Source: Bacillota bacterium
Lineage (GTDB): Bacteria > Bacillota > Clostridia > Christensenellales > Aristaeellaceae
Assembly (NCBI GenBank): GCA_023443705.1
Contig: JAEZTD010000375.1
Span: 1 to 15,256, forward strand
Direction of reading: 5' to 3'
DNA length: 15,256 nucleotides
The stretch's first letter is position 1; each line of letters begins with the position of its first letter. The position numbers and the translations under genes are program-made. The notes under the pieces are model-generated. The model was not told where the DNA came from, did no database searches, and saw only the letters and a list, made by a program, of their open reading frames with translations. Below are positions 5,652-13,271 of the stretch, one piece after another.

Positions 5652-7082
5652 CTAGGGTATTATCTCCTCGTCGCGCTCATGGATTCCAACCCAGTAGATC
5701 GGAGCGGACGGGGCATAATAATCTGCGTGCAACTCAGAGCGCTCAACCAGCTCACCCGTATCCTTTTTGTAGTAGCAGATGAACGCGCGGGACTTGAGCC
5801 CGGGTTTGCCCTCGCTGTAGACCACCTTTTCATCGGTGTAGTAGGCATACTTACCGGTGGTATCCTTCTTGGTCTTGTACCCTTTGGAGACAATGTTTTC
5901 CTGCGTGGTCTCGCTTTCGAGAACAATCTTATATTCCGTGGGCTGCCCGTAGATCTTCACCTGCGCTCTTTCGGAATCAACGTTGGTGTAGATGAAGATC
6001 GCGCTGTCGCGGTTGTTGGTGAACACCAGATCTTTTCCGCTGTCGCTGACAGTGGAATCAAGGCTCGGGTGGATGTAGTTAACGGTCATCGTGTGCTGCC
6101 AACGTTCTTCCACCGTCATCCCGGCGCGCAGGAGCGCGTTGTACAGCGTGGTTGATGCCTGGCAAACGCCGCCCCCGATGCCCATCTGTACGTTTGTGCC
6201 GGCAAATTCCGGCGCTTCTTTGAATTTGTTCTCCAAAGTACGCTTTCCGACGATCTTGTTGAACGAAACGGTCTCGCCCGGATGCACCACGAAGCCGTTA
6301 AACTTGCCGAGCGCGCGTTTAATGTTGTGAGTTCGGTTGCTGGAAGATGCCTTGGTGGACGTGGTGCACTCCGCGATCTTCTGTGTGCCACTGATCATGT
6401 CCTCGGTGGAAATCGTGGGCTTAACAACCTGCGAAACCAGCTCAATCTGGGGCGTAGACCCCTCGACGATCACTTGGATGAGCGCTTCCTTGAGCGCGGC
6501 CCCGTCGAGTGTCTTCCCGTCGGAAGACTGAGAGACCGTCAGTTTTTCATCTTTTTCAACGGTCACCGTCGCGTTGACAGGCGCCACATCAATCTCACTC
6601 TTGATCCGTGCAACAAACTCGTCCAAAGCGGCCTCGTCATACTGAAGCTCGCTGTTAAAAACCACCGTTTGATCTTTTAGATAGTCCGACTGGGCCTTCC
6701 TCTGAAAGAAGTTGCCGGTATGGCCGAAATTCCAGGCCAGCGCCAGCTGCGAATTGACATCCATCGACGCGCCCAGCATCGAAGGCGTAAGCGTCCATAT
6801 CTTATCCCCGTACGTAAGGGTAATCGCGTTCTGGTTCAGCCTCTGATCGGCCATCTCGTTGACCAACCTGTACCCCTCTTCGTAGGAATACCCGCCCATG
6901 GAGATGCCGTTGACATAAACCCCGTGCAGAAAACCGTTGGGCTTGGATGTAAAGCGTATAATGCCGATAATGGCCAACACAATTGCGGCTACTACGAGCG
7001 CCATCGCAACGAAGCTGCGTACCGCCCGCGTCGATGCCGCTCTACGCCTTGCCATGCTCCTTCGCCGCTCGTTCTGCGTCAT
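5652..7082 (-). CDS. VanW-family protein with peptidoglycan-binding-like domain (YoaR type)
   Basis: A 476-residue membrane-anchored extracytoplasmic protein. The N-terminus is Arg-rich (residues 6-22), followed by one transmembrane helix (about 23-43). Residues about 50-185 resemble the PG_binding_4 domain that accompanies VanW. The VanW domain (about 248-380) shows the hallmark block VHPGETVSFN (266-275) and GIGGGVCQASTTLYNALLRA (301-320), then VNYIHPSLDSTV. The C-terminal 90 residues, rich in Lys and Tyr, are not assigned. Despite the name, this family is not evidence of vancomycin resistance; the function is unclear, and members act at or near the cell wall. AAAGGA lies 8 bases before the ATG at 7080-7082. 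It is the first gene of the likely operon with ridA and prs. Confidence 0.88.
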   Translation of the reverse strand: MTQNERRRSMARRRAASTRAVRSFVAMALVVAAIVLAIIGIIRFTSKPNGFLHGVYVNGISMGGYSYEEGYRLVNEMADQRLNQNAITLTYGDKIWTLTPSMLGASMDVNSQLALAWNFGHTGNFFQRKAQSDYLKDQTVVFNSELQYDEAALDEFVARIKSEIDVAPVNATVTVEKDEKLTVSQSSDGKTLDGAALKEALIQVIVEGSTPQIELVSQVVKPTISTEDMISGTQKIAECTTSTKASSSNRTHNIKRALGKFNGFVVHPGETVSFNKIVGKRTLENKFKEAPEFAGTNVQMGIGGGVCQASTTLYNALLRAGMTVEERWQHTMTVNYIHPSLDSTVSDSGKDLVFTNNRDSAIFIYTNVDSERAQVKIYGQPTEYKIVLESETTQENIVSKGYKTKKDTTGKYAYYTDEKVVYSEGKPGLKSRAFICYYKKDTGELVERSELHADYYAPSAPIYWVGIHERDEEIIP

Positions 7083-7111
7083 GTTCTTTTCCTTTCATGG
7101 AGATGGTCAAC

Positions 7112-7120
7112 AGTATACCA
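7112..7120 (-). promoter_or_regulatory. Extended -10 promoter of the vanW-family gene
   Basis: Minus strand TGGTATACT: a TATACT -10 (7112-7117) preceded by TG one base upstream. No good -35 is seen at 16-18 bases, which is usual for extended -10 promoters. The predicted start leaves a leader of about 22 bases before the ATG at 7082. Confidence 0.55.
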
Positions 7121-7196
7121 CAAAGATGGCGACTGTTTCATGGTTAAGTAAGTAAAATCACGCACACGGCCTTGCCGTTGCCGGCCTAAGAGGCTC

Positions 7197-7240
7197 CTAC
7201 GGCCGGGAAAGCCAGCCTGCGCCGCCCTTCCCGGCCGTAG
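7197..7240. repeat. 13-bp perfect inverted repeat between ftsH and the vanW-family gene
   Basis: CTACGGCCGGGAA (7197-7209) and TTCCCGGCCGTAG (7228-7240) are perfect inverted copies around an 18-base centre. No T-run follows on either strand, so it is not a standard terminator. A second small stem, ACGGC/GCCGT (7166-7178), lies beside it. The rest of the stretch 7121-7274 holds no gene that I can support. The element could be a 3' UTR stabiliser of ftsH mRNA or one copy of a dispersed palindromic repeat. Confidence 0.7.
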
Positions 7241-7243
7241 AGA

Positions 7244-7267
7244 AAGCCGCAAATCTCTTTGCGGCTT
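7244..7267 (-). terminator. Hairpin after ftsH, likely terminator
   Basis: AAGCCGCAAA (7244-7253) and TTTGCGGCTT (7258-7267) are a perfect 10-bp stem with a 4-base loop, starting 7 bases after the ftsH stop. On the minus strand the tail reads TCTCT, only a weak U-tract, so termination may be incomplete. Confidence 0.6.
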
Positions 7268-7274
7268 GTGCCGA

Positions 7275-9224
7275 TTAAAATGCCGGGGCTGCGTCGGGCG
7301 CGATATCCGCGTCTCCGGGCAAATCGTCTGGTGAAGCACCGACGATCTTCAAGAATTCCTCACGGTCGATCTTTTCCTTCTGGATCAACGCTTCCGCCAG
7401 TCTGTCGAGCTTCTCGCGGTGCGCCTTCAGGATGATCAGCGCGCGCTCATAGCTGGAATCGAGAAGTCTGCGCACCTCGCTGTCAATCTGCGCGTTGACG
7501 TCCTCGGAGAAAGTGGAACGGGACTGCGAAAAATCTCTTCCGAGAAAGACCTCATGATCTCCGCCCAGGAAGATCGGGCCAAGCTTATCGCTCATGCCGT
7601 ATTCGGTGACCATGCTGCGCGCGATCTGGGTGGCTCGCTTCAAGTCACTGGTGGAACCGGTGGAGACATCGCCCAGTACAAGACGCTCCGCGCAGTGGCC
7701 GCCCATCATGCCGCTCATCTGCGCCAGGAGGCGCGCGCTCGAGATGTAGTTGACCTCCTTATCCGGCAGGAACATTGTGTACCCACCCGCTCCTTTGCCG
7801 CGCGGGATGATGGAAATCTCGTGCACGTTGTCGCACTCGGGGATGTTGTGCATCACAATCGCATGGCCCGCCTCGTGGTAGGCAACCAGCTTTTTGTCGT
7901 CGTCCGTGACCTTGTGGCTCTTTTTTTCGGGGCCGGCGCTGACCTTCGTGATGGCCTCCTCAAGAATCTCCATCGTGATGGTGCGCTTGCCCGCCCGGGC
8001 GGTCAGAATCGCGCCTTCGTTCATGACATTTTCAAGATCCGCGCCGGTAAAATAGGGCGTACGCTTGGCAAGGATCTCCAGGTTGACATTGGGGTCGAGC
8101 GGCTTGCCGCGGGAGTGTATCTTCAGAATCTCCTCGCGGCCCTTGACGTCCGGGTAGTTGACCATCACCTGCCGGTCAAACCGGCCGGGGCGAAGGAGCG
8201 CCGGGTCAAGGATGTCCGCGCGGTTGGTGGCCGCGATCACGATGACGCCTTCGTTGTGCGAGAAGCCGTCCATTTCTACCAGCAGCTGATTGAGCGTCTG
8301 TTCGCGCTCGTCGTGCCCGCCGCCTAGGCCCGCGCCACGCTGACGTCCCACCGCATCGATCTCATCGATAAAGACGATGGCCGGCGCGGCCTTCTTGGCC
8401 TGGTCAAACAAGTCGCGCACGCGGCTGGCGCCGACGCCCACGAACATCTCCACAAAGTCGGAACCGGAGATGGTGAAGAACGGAACGCCCGCCTCACCAG
8501 AAACCGCCCTGGCGAGCAGCGTCTTTCCGGTACCCGGAGGGCCGACAAGCAGCACACCCTTGGGTATGCGCGCACCGACGTCGGTAAAGCGCTTGGGGTC
8601 CTTCAGGAATTCGACGATCTCACGCAGCTCTTCCTTTTCCTCATCCGCGCCGGCGACGTCGCCAAAGGTGACCTTGTTTTTCGAAGGATCGGTCAGACGA
8701 GCCCGGCTCTTGCCGAAGCTCATCACGCCCCCCTTGCCGGAACCGGTCTGCTGGCGCATCATGAAGTACCAGAACAGGCCGAAGAGTCCCATCGTGACGA
8801 TGAGCGGTACCCAGTCCATCCACCATGGGGTGGTGGCGGGTTCTTCGTTGTCAAACGAGAAGCTGTAGTCCGTCGGATTGACCTCGTCGGCAGGCTTACT
8901 CAGGCGCTTTGCATAAATGGCCTTGACGTCCGACGCGAAGAGATCCGCGCTTTTGATGATAGAGACGACGTCGTACCGCCGGGGAAACTCCGTCTCCGGG
9001 ATACTGCTGTCGTTTCTCCGCGCGATGAGAAGGTTCGTGTTGGTCACCATTGCGTTGGAAATGCCGTCTTCCTCAATCAGCCTGAGCAGATCCGTATAGT
9101 TGAGCCGCGTGACCGTATCCCGCGAGCCGGACCCGAACATGTTGACCATGAGAAGAATGACAACCAGTAAAACAAGGTACATCAACGGCCCTTGCAGATA
9201 GCGCATAAATTTATTTTGATTCAA
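7275..9224 (-). CDS. ftsH: ATP-dependent zinc metalloprotease FtsH
   Basis: A membrane AAA+ protease that degrades misfolded membrane proteins and regulators. With the TTG at 9222-9224 it is 649 residues. Order: transmembrane helix 1 (about 13-30), extracytoplasmic domain, helix 2 (about 136-156), AAA core with Walker A GPPGTGKT (228-235), pore motif MFVGVGA (260-266), Walker B VFIDEID (284-290), the SRH region ending RPGRFDRQ, and protease zinc site HEAGH (450-454) with D527 as likely third ligand. The frame is open from an upstream TTG at 9248, but GAGGGA sits about 9 bases before the TTG at 9224 and nothing suitable precedes 9248. All catalytic residues are present. It follows tilS and hpt, a very common order in Bacillota, and has its own promoter. 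Confidence 0.97.
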   Translation of the reverse strand: MNQNKFMRYLQGPLMYLVLLVVILLMVNMFGSGSRDTVTRLNYTDLLRLIEEDGISNAMVTNTNLLIARRNDSSIPETEFPRRYDVVSIIKSADLFASDVKAIYAKRLSKPADEVNPTDYSFSFDNEEPATTPWWMDWVPLIVTMGLFGLFWYFMMRQQTGSGKGGVMSFGKSRARLTDPSKNKVTFGDVAGADEEKEELREIVEFLKDPKRFTDVGARIPKGVLLVGPPGTGKTLLARAVSGEAGVPFFTISGSDFVEMFVGVGASRVRDLFDQAKKAAPAIVFIDEIDAVGRQRGAGLGGGHDEREQTLNQLLVEMDGFSHNEGVIVIAATNRADILDPALLRPGRFDRQVMVNYPDVKGREEILKIHSRGKPLDPNVNLEILAKRTPYFTGADLENVMNEGAILTARAGKRTITMEILEEAITKVSAGPEKKSHKVTDDDKKLVAYHEAGHAIVMHNIPECDNVHEISIIPRGKGAGGYTMFLPDKEVNYISSARLLAQMSGMMGGHCAERLVLGDVSTGSTSDLKRATQIARSMVTEYGMSDKLGPIFLGGDHEVFLGRDFSQSRSTFSEDVNAQIDSEVRRLLDSSYERALIILKAHREKLDRLAEALIQKEKIDREEFLKIVGASPDDLPGDADIAPDAAPAF

Positions 9225-9266
9225 GGTAGAGAATCCCTCGCTTTCCAAAGCGCACAGTTTATTTGT

Positions 9267-9295
9267 ATTATATCAGCACGGCATTCCGAATTCAA
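9267..9295 (-). promoter_or_regulatory. Sigma-A promoter of ftsH
   Basis: Minus strand TTGAAT (9290-9295), a 17-base spacer and a perfect TATAAT (9267-9272), located between the hpt stop and ftsH. The predicted leader is about 35 bases. ftsH can therefore be expressed apart from tilS-hpt. Confidence 0.75.
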
Positions 9296-9304
9296 ACGCC
9301 GCCA

Positions 9305-9847
9305 TTAGTCTTTTGTGTAAATTTCAGGCTTCAGCACCCCGATCACCGGCAGGTTTCGGTACAATTCGGCATAGTCCAGCCCGTAGCCCACGACAAATTC
9401 ATCGGGGATTTCAAACCCACGGTAGTCTACATCCACATGGGTGCGGCGGCGGTCGGGCTTGTCAAGCAGTACACACACCTTCATCGACGCCGCACCGCGC
9501 GCAAAGAGCGTCTGCTTGAGGAAGGCCAGCGACATGCCGCTGTCAATGATGTCTTCGACGATGATGACGTGACGGCCGTCGATGGGCTTGTCAAGATCTT
9601 TTAGAATTCGCACGACGCCGGTGGAGTGGGTGGCGCTGCCGTAGCTCGAAATGGCCATAAAATCCATGCTGAGCGGAATATCGATGGCGCGAATAAGGTC
9701 GGAAAAGAACACGACCGCACCCTTCAGGATGCCCACCAGCAATAGATCCTTGCCCGCGTAATCCTGGGCGATCTGCCGGCCCAGTTTCGTTACGCATTCG
9801 CGAATTGCAGCTTCGTCATATAGGATTTCCTTCAAGTCTTGCATCAT
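9305..9847 (-). CDS. hpt: Hypoxanthine phosphoribosyltransferase
   Basis: Purine salvage enzyme that joins hypoxanthine or guanine to PRPP to give IMP or GMP. 180 residues, the normal length. The PRPP-binding motif VIIVEDIIDSGMSL (95-108) carries the E98-D99 pair, ILKGAVVFFSDL (40-51) is the N-terminal loop with K42, and LLDKPDRRR (127-135) and PDEFVVGYGLDYAELYRNLP (148-167) are the base-binding C-terminal part. It begins ATGATG; the first ATG (9845-9847) overlaps the tilS stop by 4 bases (ATGA), and GGAGGG lies about 11 bases before it, so translation is probably coupled to tilS. A second ATG just inside is also possible. Confidence 0.96.
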   Translation of the reverse strand: MMQDLKEILYDEAAIRECVTKLGRQIAQDYAGKDLLLVGILKGAVVFFSDLIRAIDIPLSMDFMAISSYGSATHSTGVVRILKDLDKPIDGRHVIIVEDIIDSGMSLAFLKQTLFARGAASMKVCVLLDKPDRRRTHVDVDYRGFEIPDEFVVGYGLDYAELYRNLPVIGVLKPEIYTKD

Positions 9848-11130
9848 GTTTCGAAAGTCCCTCCGTCGTTCTTTGGTATGTAGGTCAGTTCCACCGCTTC
9901 CGAATTTTCACCAAGCGCCGCCCGGTTCGATATGCCCACGCCCACAACCCACATTACCTCGCAGCCGCATGCTAGAATCGGCAACCGGTCGCGCAAGGGG
10001 CGGTCAATCTTTCGATCAGTCAAATAATCCGACAGGGTTTTACTGCCTATTGTTCCGAGTGGACTGATCCAGTCCCCCGGCTTTCGAAGCCTGAGCGATG
10101 CATCCGCCACGGCGGCCCGATCGAGAATCTGCCGAAATCCGTTTTGATACACCGGTCTGTTTTGGGCAGGTCGGACGCACAGCGAGCCCAGAAACATCTC
10201 CGGCGGAAGGCTTTCATCGATCAGGTAGAACTTATCCCGCGAGCGCTCCGCGCTGATGGCAGCTGCATGAAATCGGCCTGCAGCAGCAAAAAACAAATCC
10301 GTCAGCGATTCTAAAATACCAAAGTCCGTCTCGGGACGCAGCTTCCGAAGCGCCCGACGAACCAGCGCCCGGTTCGCATCGACGGTGTTCAGGACGTAAA
10401 GACCGGCGTCAATCCAGCGGCCATTGGCGGAAAGAAAGTCCTCCGTCAGGTCGTCCACAAGGTCAGATTCCTCCCCCGAAAGCTTTGCAAAGCGGCCCAG
10501 CGCCTCTGATGCGCCAGGATAGAGCGCAAGAACCGACGGAAGAATTTCCGACCGAAGTACGTTTCTCGGCGTGTCGAGAATGGCGTTGGTTTCGTCCGTA
10601 CACCAGCTCTGTTTGCGCGCCTCCAGAAACCGAATCAGGTCTTCTTTCCTCGTTTCAAGCAACGGGCGTACCCAGACGCCGCGCCGGGGTCTGATGCCCG
10701 CAGCCCCTGAAAGACCCGCGCCGCGGAACAGGTGCATCAAAACCGTCTCAGTTTGATCATCCGCATGGTGCGCGGTGGCGATCACGTCCGCACAGGTTTC
10801 ACGCCGTGCGCTTTCTAGAAAATCCCTCCGCGCGCTCCGCGCTGCGGTCTCTAAGCCGAGACCCTCACGGCGCGCAAGCGCCGGAACGTCCTGAAAACCT
10901 TCGATCAGCTCTGTGCCGATCCTCTCGCACAGCGCACGCACAAACCGCGCATCCTCGGTGGAGGCGGCGCGGATGCCGTGGTCAAAATGCGCTGCAGTCA
11001 AGCGGATTGCGCCCCGATCGGCCATGTCTTTAAGCAGCAAAAGGAGCGCGACCGAGTCAGCGCCGCCGGAAACCGCACAAAGCACGTGCTCGCCCGGTTT
11101 CAGGATCGGCAATAGCGCAACGACCGGCAT
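9844..11130 (-). CDS. tilS: tRNA(Ile)-lysidine synthetase
   Basis: Adds lysine to the wobble cytidine of the AUA-reading tRNA(Ile), an essential step that switches its identity from Met to Ile. 428 residues from the ATG at 11128-11130. The N-terminal PP-loop ATPase has SGGADS (21-26), then HFDHGIR, TAHHADDQTETVLMHLFRGA and a GIRPRRGVWVRPLL segment. The C-terminal domain, near RLRKPGDWISPLGTIGSKTLSDYL and the late CGCEVMWVVGVGIS, is intact. The frame extends 4 codons upstream to a GTG, but GGGAGGG sits between that GTG and the ATG. It overlaps hpt by 4 bases. Confidence 0.96.
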   Translation of the reverse strand: MPVVALLPILKPGEHVLCAVSGGADSVALLLLLKDMADRGAIRLTAAHFDHGIRAASTEDARFVRALCERIGTELIEGFQDVPALARREGLGLETAARSARRDFLESARRETCADVIATAHHADDQTETVLMHLFRGAGLSGAAGIRPRRGVWVRPLLETRKEDLIRFLEARKQSWCTDETNAILDTPRNVLRSEILPSVLALYPGASEALGRFAKLSGEESDLVDDLTEDFLSANGRWIDAGLYVLNTVDANRALVRRALRKLRPETDFGILESLTDLFFAAAGRFHAAAISAERSRDKFYLIDESLPPEMFLGSLCVRPAQNRPVYQNGFRQILDRAAVADASLRLRKPGDWISPLGTIGSKTLSDYLTDRKIDRPLRDRLPILACGCEVMWVVGVGISNRAALGENSEAVELTYIPKNDGGTFET

Positions 11131-11167
11131 GCTCCCTCCCACGCGTCCACATTATGGGACGGATTCT

Positions 11168-11196
11168 ATTGTACCCAAAAATCCCCTATAATGCAA
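11168..11196 (-). promoter_or_regulatory. Sigma-A promoter of tilS-hpt
   Basis: Minus strand TTGCAT (11191-11196), a 17-base spacer and TACAAT (11168-11173). It lies just after the dacF stop and about 35-40 bases before the tilS start, so tilS-hpt need not depend on dacF transcription. Confidence 0.65.
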
Positions 11197-11202
11197 GGCG
11201 TA

Positions 11203-12366
11203 TTATGTGATTTTGAACCGCCAGCTTCCAATTACCCTTCGAGCCACGTCCCAATAATTCTGGGCGCTGACCGCCTCCGCCGCCGCCACGGACACCTGAC
11301 CCACGATTCGGCCATCCTTCACGACGTCTACGCTGCCCACCCGCTGCCCGGCCCTGACCGGTGCGCGCACGCTCTCGGGGAGCTTCGGCGTCAGCGTAAT
11401 GTCCCCCTCCTCACCTTTTTCGATCAGGAGTGTCAGGTTATCGTCCAGTTGAAGCTTCACCCCGGCCTTCTCGCCCGCCACCACCGGCAGTTCACCGCGC
11501 ACCCTCGCGCCTTTTTGCGCCACCGGATAGGTTCTGTAATTCGCAAAGCCATGATCCAGCATTCGGCCCGCGATGTCGAAACGGGACTTTCCGCTCTTCG
11601 CGCCCAGCACCACCGCCACCAGCCGCATGTCGCCTCGCTTTGCCGTTGCGCTCATGCAGTAGCCCGCTTCCTGAGTAGAGCCGGTCTTAAGGCCGTCGCA
11701 TCCGTCATACAGCCGCATCAGGCGGTTGGTGTTGGTCAGCTGCGTGACCCGTCCGTCGCCGTGATCCAGATCGTCCAGCCAGACCCTGCTGTATTTGAAG
11801 TAGGTGTCATGGCCGATGAGTTCCCGGGACATAAGCGCCACATCTCGCGCGGTGGTATACTGCCCGCTGGCGGGGAGGCCGGTGCAATTGACAAAATGCG
11901 TGTTGACCGCGCCCAGCGCCTGGGCACGCTCGTTCATCCTCTGTACAAAGAGCTGCTCCGAACCGTACAGGTGCTCCGCCATCGCCACGGACGCGTCGTT
12001 GGCAGAAGCGACAATGATGCACTTGAGCAGCGTCGACACGGTCTGCTGTTCGCCGATGTCAAGAAGCACCTGTGAGCCGCCCATGCCCTCTGCAGTAGGG
12101 GACACGGTGACCACGTCATCCAGCGCCGTGCGGCCATCCTCCACCGCCTCGCAGATGAGGAGGATCGTCATCACCTTCGTGACGCTGGCCACCGCCCTCG
12201 TGTCGTCGGCGTTCATCTCGAAGATCACCTGGCCGCTGTCGGGCTCCATCAAAAGCGCCGCTTCGCAGTCGATGTCGATGGGCGCCTCCGCTTCCAGCGG
12301 CGCGGCCAGCGCGATGACCGGGACGAGGCACAAGGCAAGCGCGCAGGCCAATGTTTTCAGGAACAA
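11203..12366 (-). CDS. dacF: D-alanyl-D-alanine carboxypeptidase (DacF/PBP5 family)
   Basis: A serine carboxypeptidase that trims the terminal D-Ala from peptidoglycan stem peptides. Numbering here starts at the upstream GTG (12375): signal peptide (about 1-25, ending ALAAP), SxxK motif S64-V-T-K67, SxN motif S124-A-N126, KTG motif K230-T-G (DGLKTGSTQEAG), and the PBP5 C-terminal beta domain (about 275-360). The end, WDVARRVIGSWRFKIT, could be a membrane-binding helix. The frame opens at a GTG (12375), but that codon overlaps the GGGGGG ribosome-binding site; a TTG at 12364-12366 is spaced about 9 bases from it and is preferred. In Bacillus dacF follows deoB and pupG, as here, but there it leads into spoIIA; here tilS follows. 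Confidence 0.92.
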   Translation of the reverse strand: MFLKTLACALALCLVPVIALAAPLEAEAPIDIDCEAALLMEPDSGQVIFEMNADDTRAVASVTKVMTILLICEAVEDGRTALDDVVTVSPTAEGMGGSQVLLDIGEQQTVSTLLKCIIVASANDASVAMAEHLYGSEQLFVQRMNERAQALGAVNTHFVNCTGLPASGQYTTARDVALMSRELIGHDTYFKYSRVWLDDLDHGDGRVTQLTNTNRLMRLYDGCDGLKTGSTQEAGYCMSATAKRGDMRLVAVVLGAKSGKSRFDIAGRMLDHGFANYRTYPVAQKGARVRGELPVVAGEKAGVKLQLDDNLTLLIEKGEEGDITLTPKLPESVRAPVRAGQRVGSVDVVKDGRIVGQVSVAAAEAVSAQNYWDVARRVIGSWRFKIT

Positions 12367-12424
12367 ATAAAACACCCCCCGGCGATATTTCCATATCGTA
12401 GCGTATCCGCCGGGAGGCGTTTTT
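12366..12424. terminator. Bidirectional terminator-like hairpin overlapping the dacF start site
   Basis: ACACCCCCCGGCG (12372-12384) and CGCCGGGAGGCGT (12408-12420) pair over 13 bp with two G-U wobbles in the minus-strand RNA; an inner CGATAT/ATATCG hairpin lies in the loop. On the minus strand the stem is followed by TTTATTTG, and on the plus strand by TTTTT. Read leftward it lies about 15 bases after the nucleoside phosphorylase stop, so it looks like that gene's terminator. Its last arm contains the G-run that is the dacF ribosome-binding site. Confidence 0.75.
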
Positions 12425-12435
12425 ATGTTGCTTTT

Positions 12436-13260
12436 TTATGAAAGAAGCTCGATGAGGCGCTCGATGAACGCGCGGTACGGCACCTGCACGCGGCGCATGG
12501 TATCCAGAACCTCCTGATGGCAGAGCGGCTGGTCCAAGACGCCCGCGGCCATGTTGGTCATACAGGACAGCGCCAGCACCCGCATGCCGCCGTGGCGGGC
12601 GGCAATCACTTCCGGCACGGTGGACATACCCACCGCGTCTGCGCCCAAAATCCTCGCCATGCGGATCTCCGCCGGCGTTTCGAAGGTCGGGCCGGTCAGC
12701 CACATGTACACACCCTCGCGGAGTGTGAGCCCCTGAGCCTGTGCGATGGATTTGGCAACCGCGCGCATCTCGGGGTCATAGGCCTTTGTCATATCGGGAA
12801 AGCGCGTACCGAGCGCGTCCTCATTGGTCCCGATCAGCGGATTTGCCGCAGTCATGTTGATGTGGTCGGTGACGAGCATCATGTCCCCCGGCTCAAAACC
12901 CTTGTTAACCGCACCTGCCGCGTTGGTCAGGACCACTTTTTCAATGCCCAGCGCCCGCATGATGCGCATGGGCAGCGTTACGTCCTTGAGCGAATGCCCT
13001 TCGTAGTAGTGGACTCGGCCCGCCATCACGCAGACTTCGTGTCCGCCGATTTTGCCGAACACCCACTCGCCCGCATGTCCGGGCACCGTGGATTTGGCCA
13101 TCCCAGGAACATCGCCATAGGGGATGCGCACCGCGCCACGAATGTCCTCCAGGATCATGTTCCAGCCGGAGCCCAGCACCAGACCGAGCTTTGGGGAAAC
13201 GGAAATCCTCTCCCGGATGTAGGCGGCCGCCCGGTCGATCTTTTGCAAATACTCGCTCAT
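12436..13260 (-). CDS. Purine nucleoside phosphorylase (trimeric, PNP/MTAP family)
   Basis: Splits inosine, guanosine and their deoxy forms with phosphate into base and (deoxy)ribose-1-phosphate. 274 residues, the family norm. Motifs in order: LVLGSGW (28-34, phosphate-binding S31), GRVHYYEGHS (81-90), VVLTNAAGAVN (109-119), VTDHIN (130-135), TGPTFETPAEIR (189-200) with E194, AVGMSTVPEVIAARH (209-223) and CMTNMAAG (233-240) with N236; these include the base-binding Glu and Asn of 6-oxopurine-specific enzymes. AGGAGAGG lies about 4 bases before the ATG. It is the PupG/PunA counterpart and follows deoB by 11 bases, so both belong to one operon feeding ribose-1-phosphate to DeoB. Confidence 0.96.
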   Translation of the reverse strand: MSEYLQKIDRAAAYIRERISVSPKLGLVLGSGWNMILEDIRGAVRIPYGDVPGMAKSTVPGHAGEWVFGKIGGHEVCVMAGRVHYYEGHSLKDVTLPMRIMRALGIEKVVLTNAAGAVNKGFEPGDMMLVTDHINMTAANPLIGTNEDALGTRFPDMTKAYDPEMRAVAKSIAQAQGLTLREGVYMWLTGPTFETPAEIRMARILGADAVGMSTVPEVIAARHGGMRVLALSCMTNMAAGVLDQPLCHQEVLDTMRRVQVPYRAFIERLIELLS

Positions 13261-13271
13261 ACGTTCCTCTC

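Noticed and set aside
5652..7082. Vancomycin-resistance gene because of the VanW domain
   Set aside because: VanW-domain proteins are widespread in Clostridia and no vanHAX genes are near; the domain alone says nothing on resistance.
7419..8327. 302-codon plus-strand frame opposite ftsH
   Set aside because: Antisense of the conserved AAA/protease region; composition reflects the complementary strand.
11191..12075. 294-codon plus-strand frame opposite dacF
   Set aside because: Antisense of a clear carboxypeptidase with all three catalytic motifs; no ribosome-binding site or recognisable domain.
12385..12400. Sigma-F-like -10 (GGAAATATCG) before dacF
   Set aside because: No matching -35 at 15 bases, and the start would fall on the ribosome-binding site.
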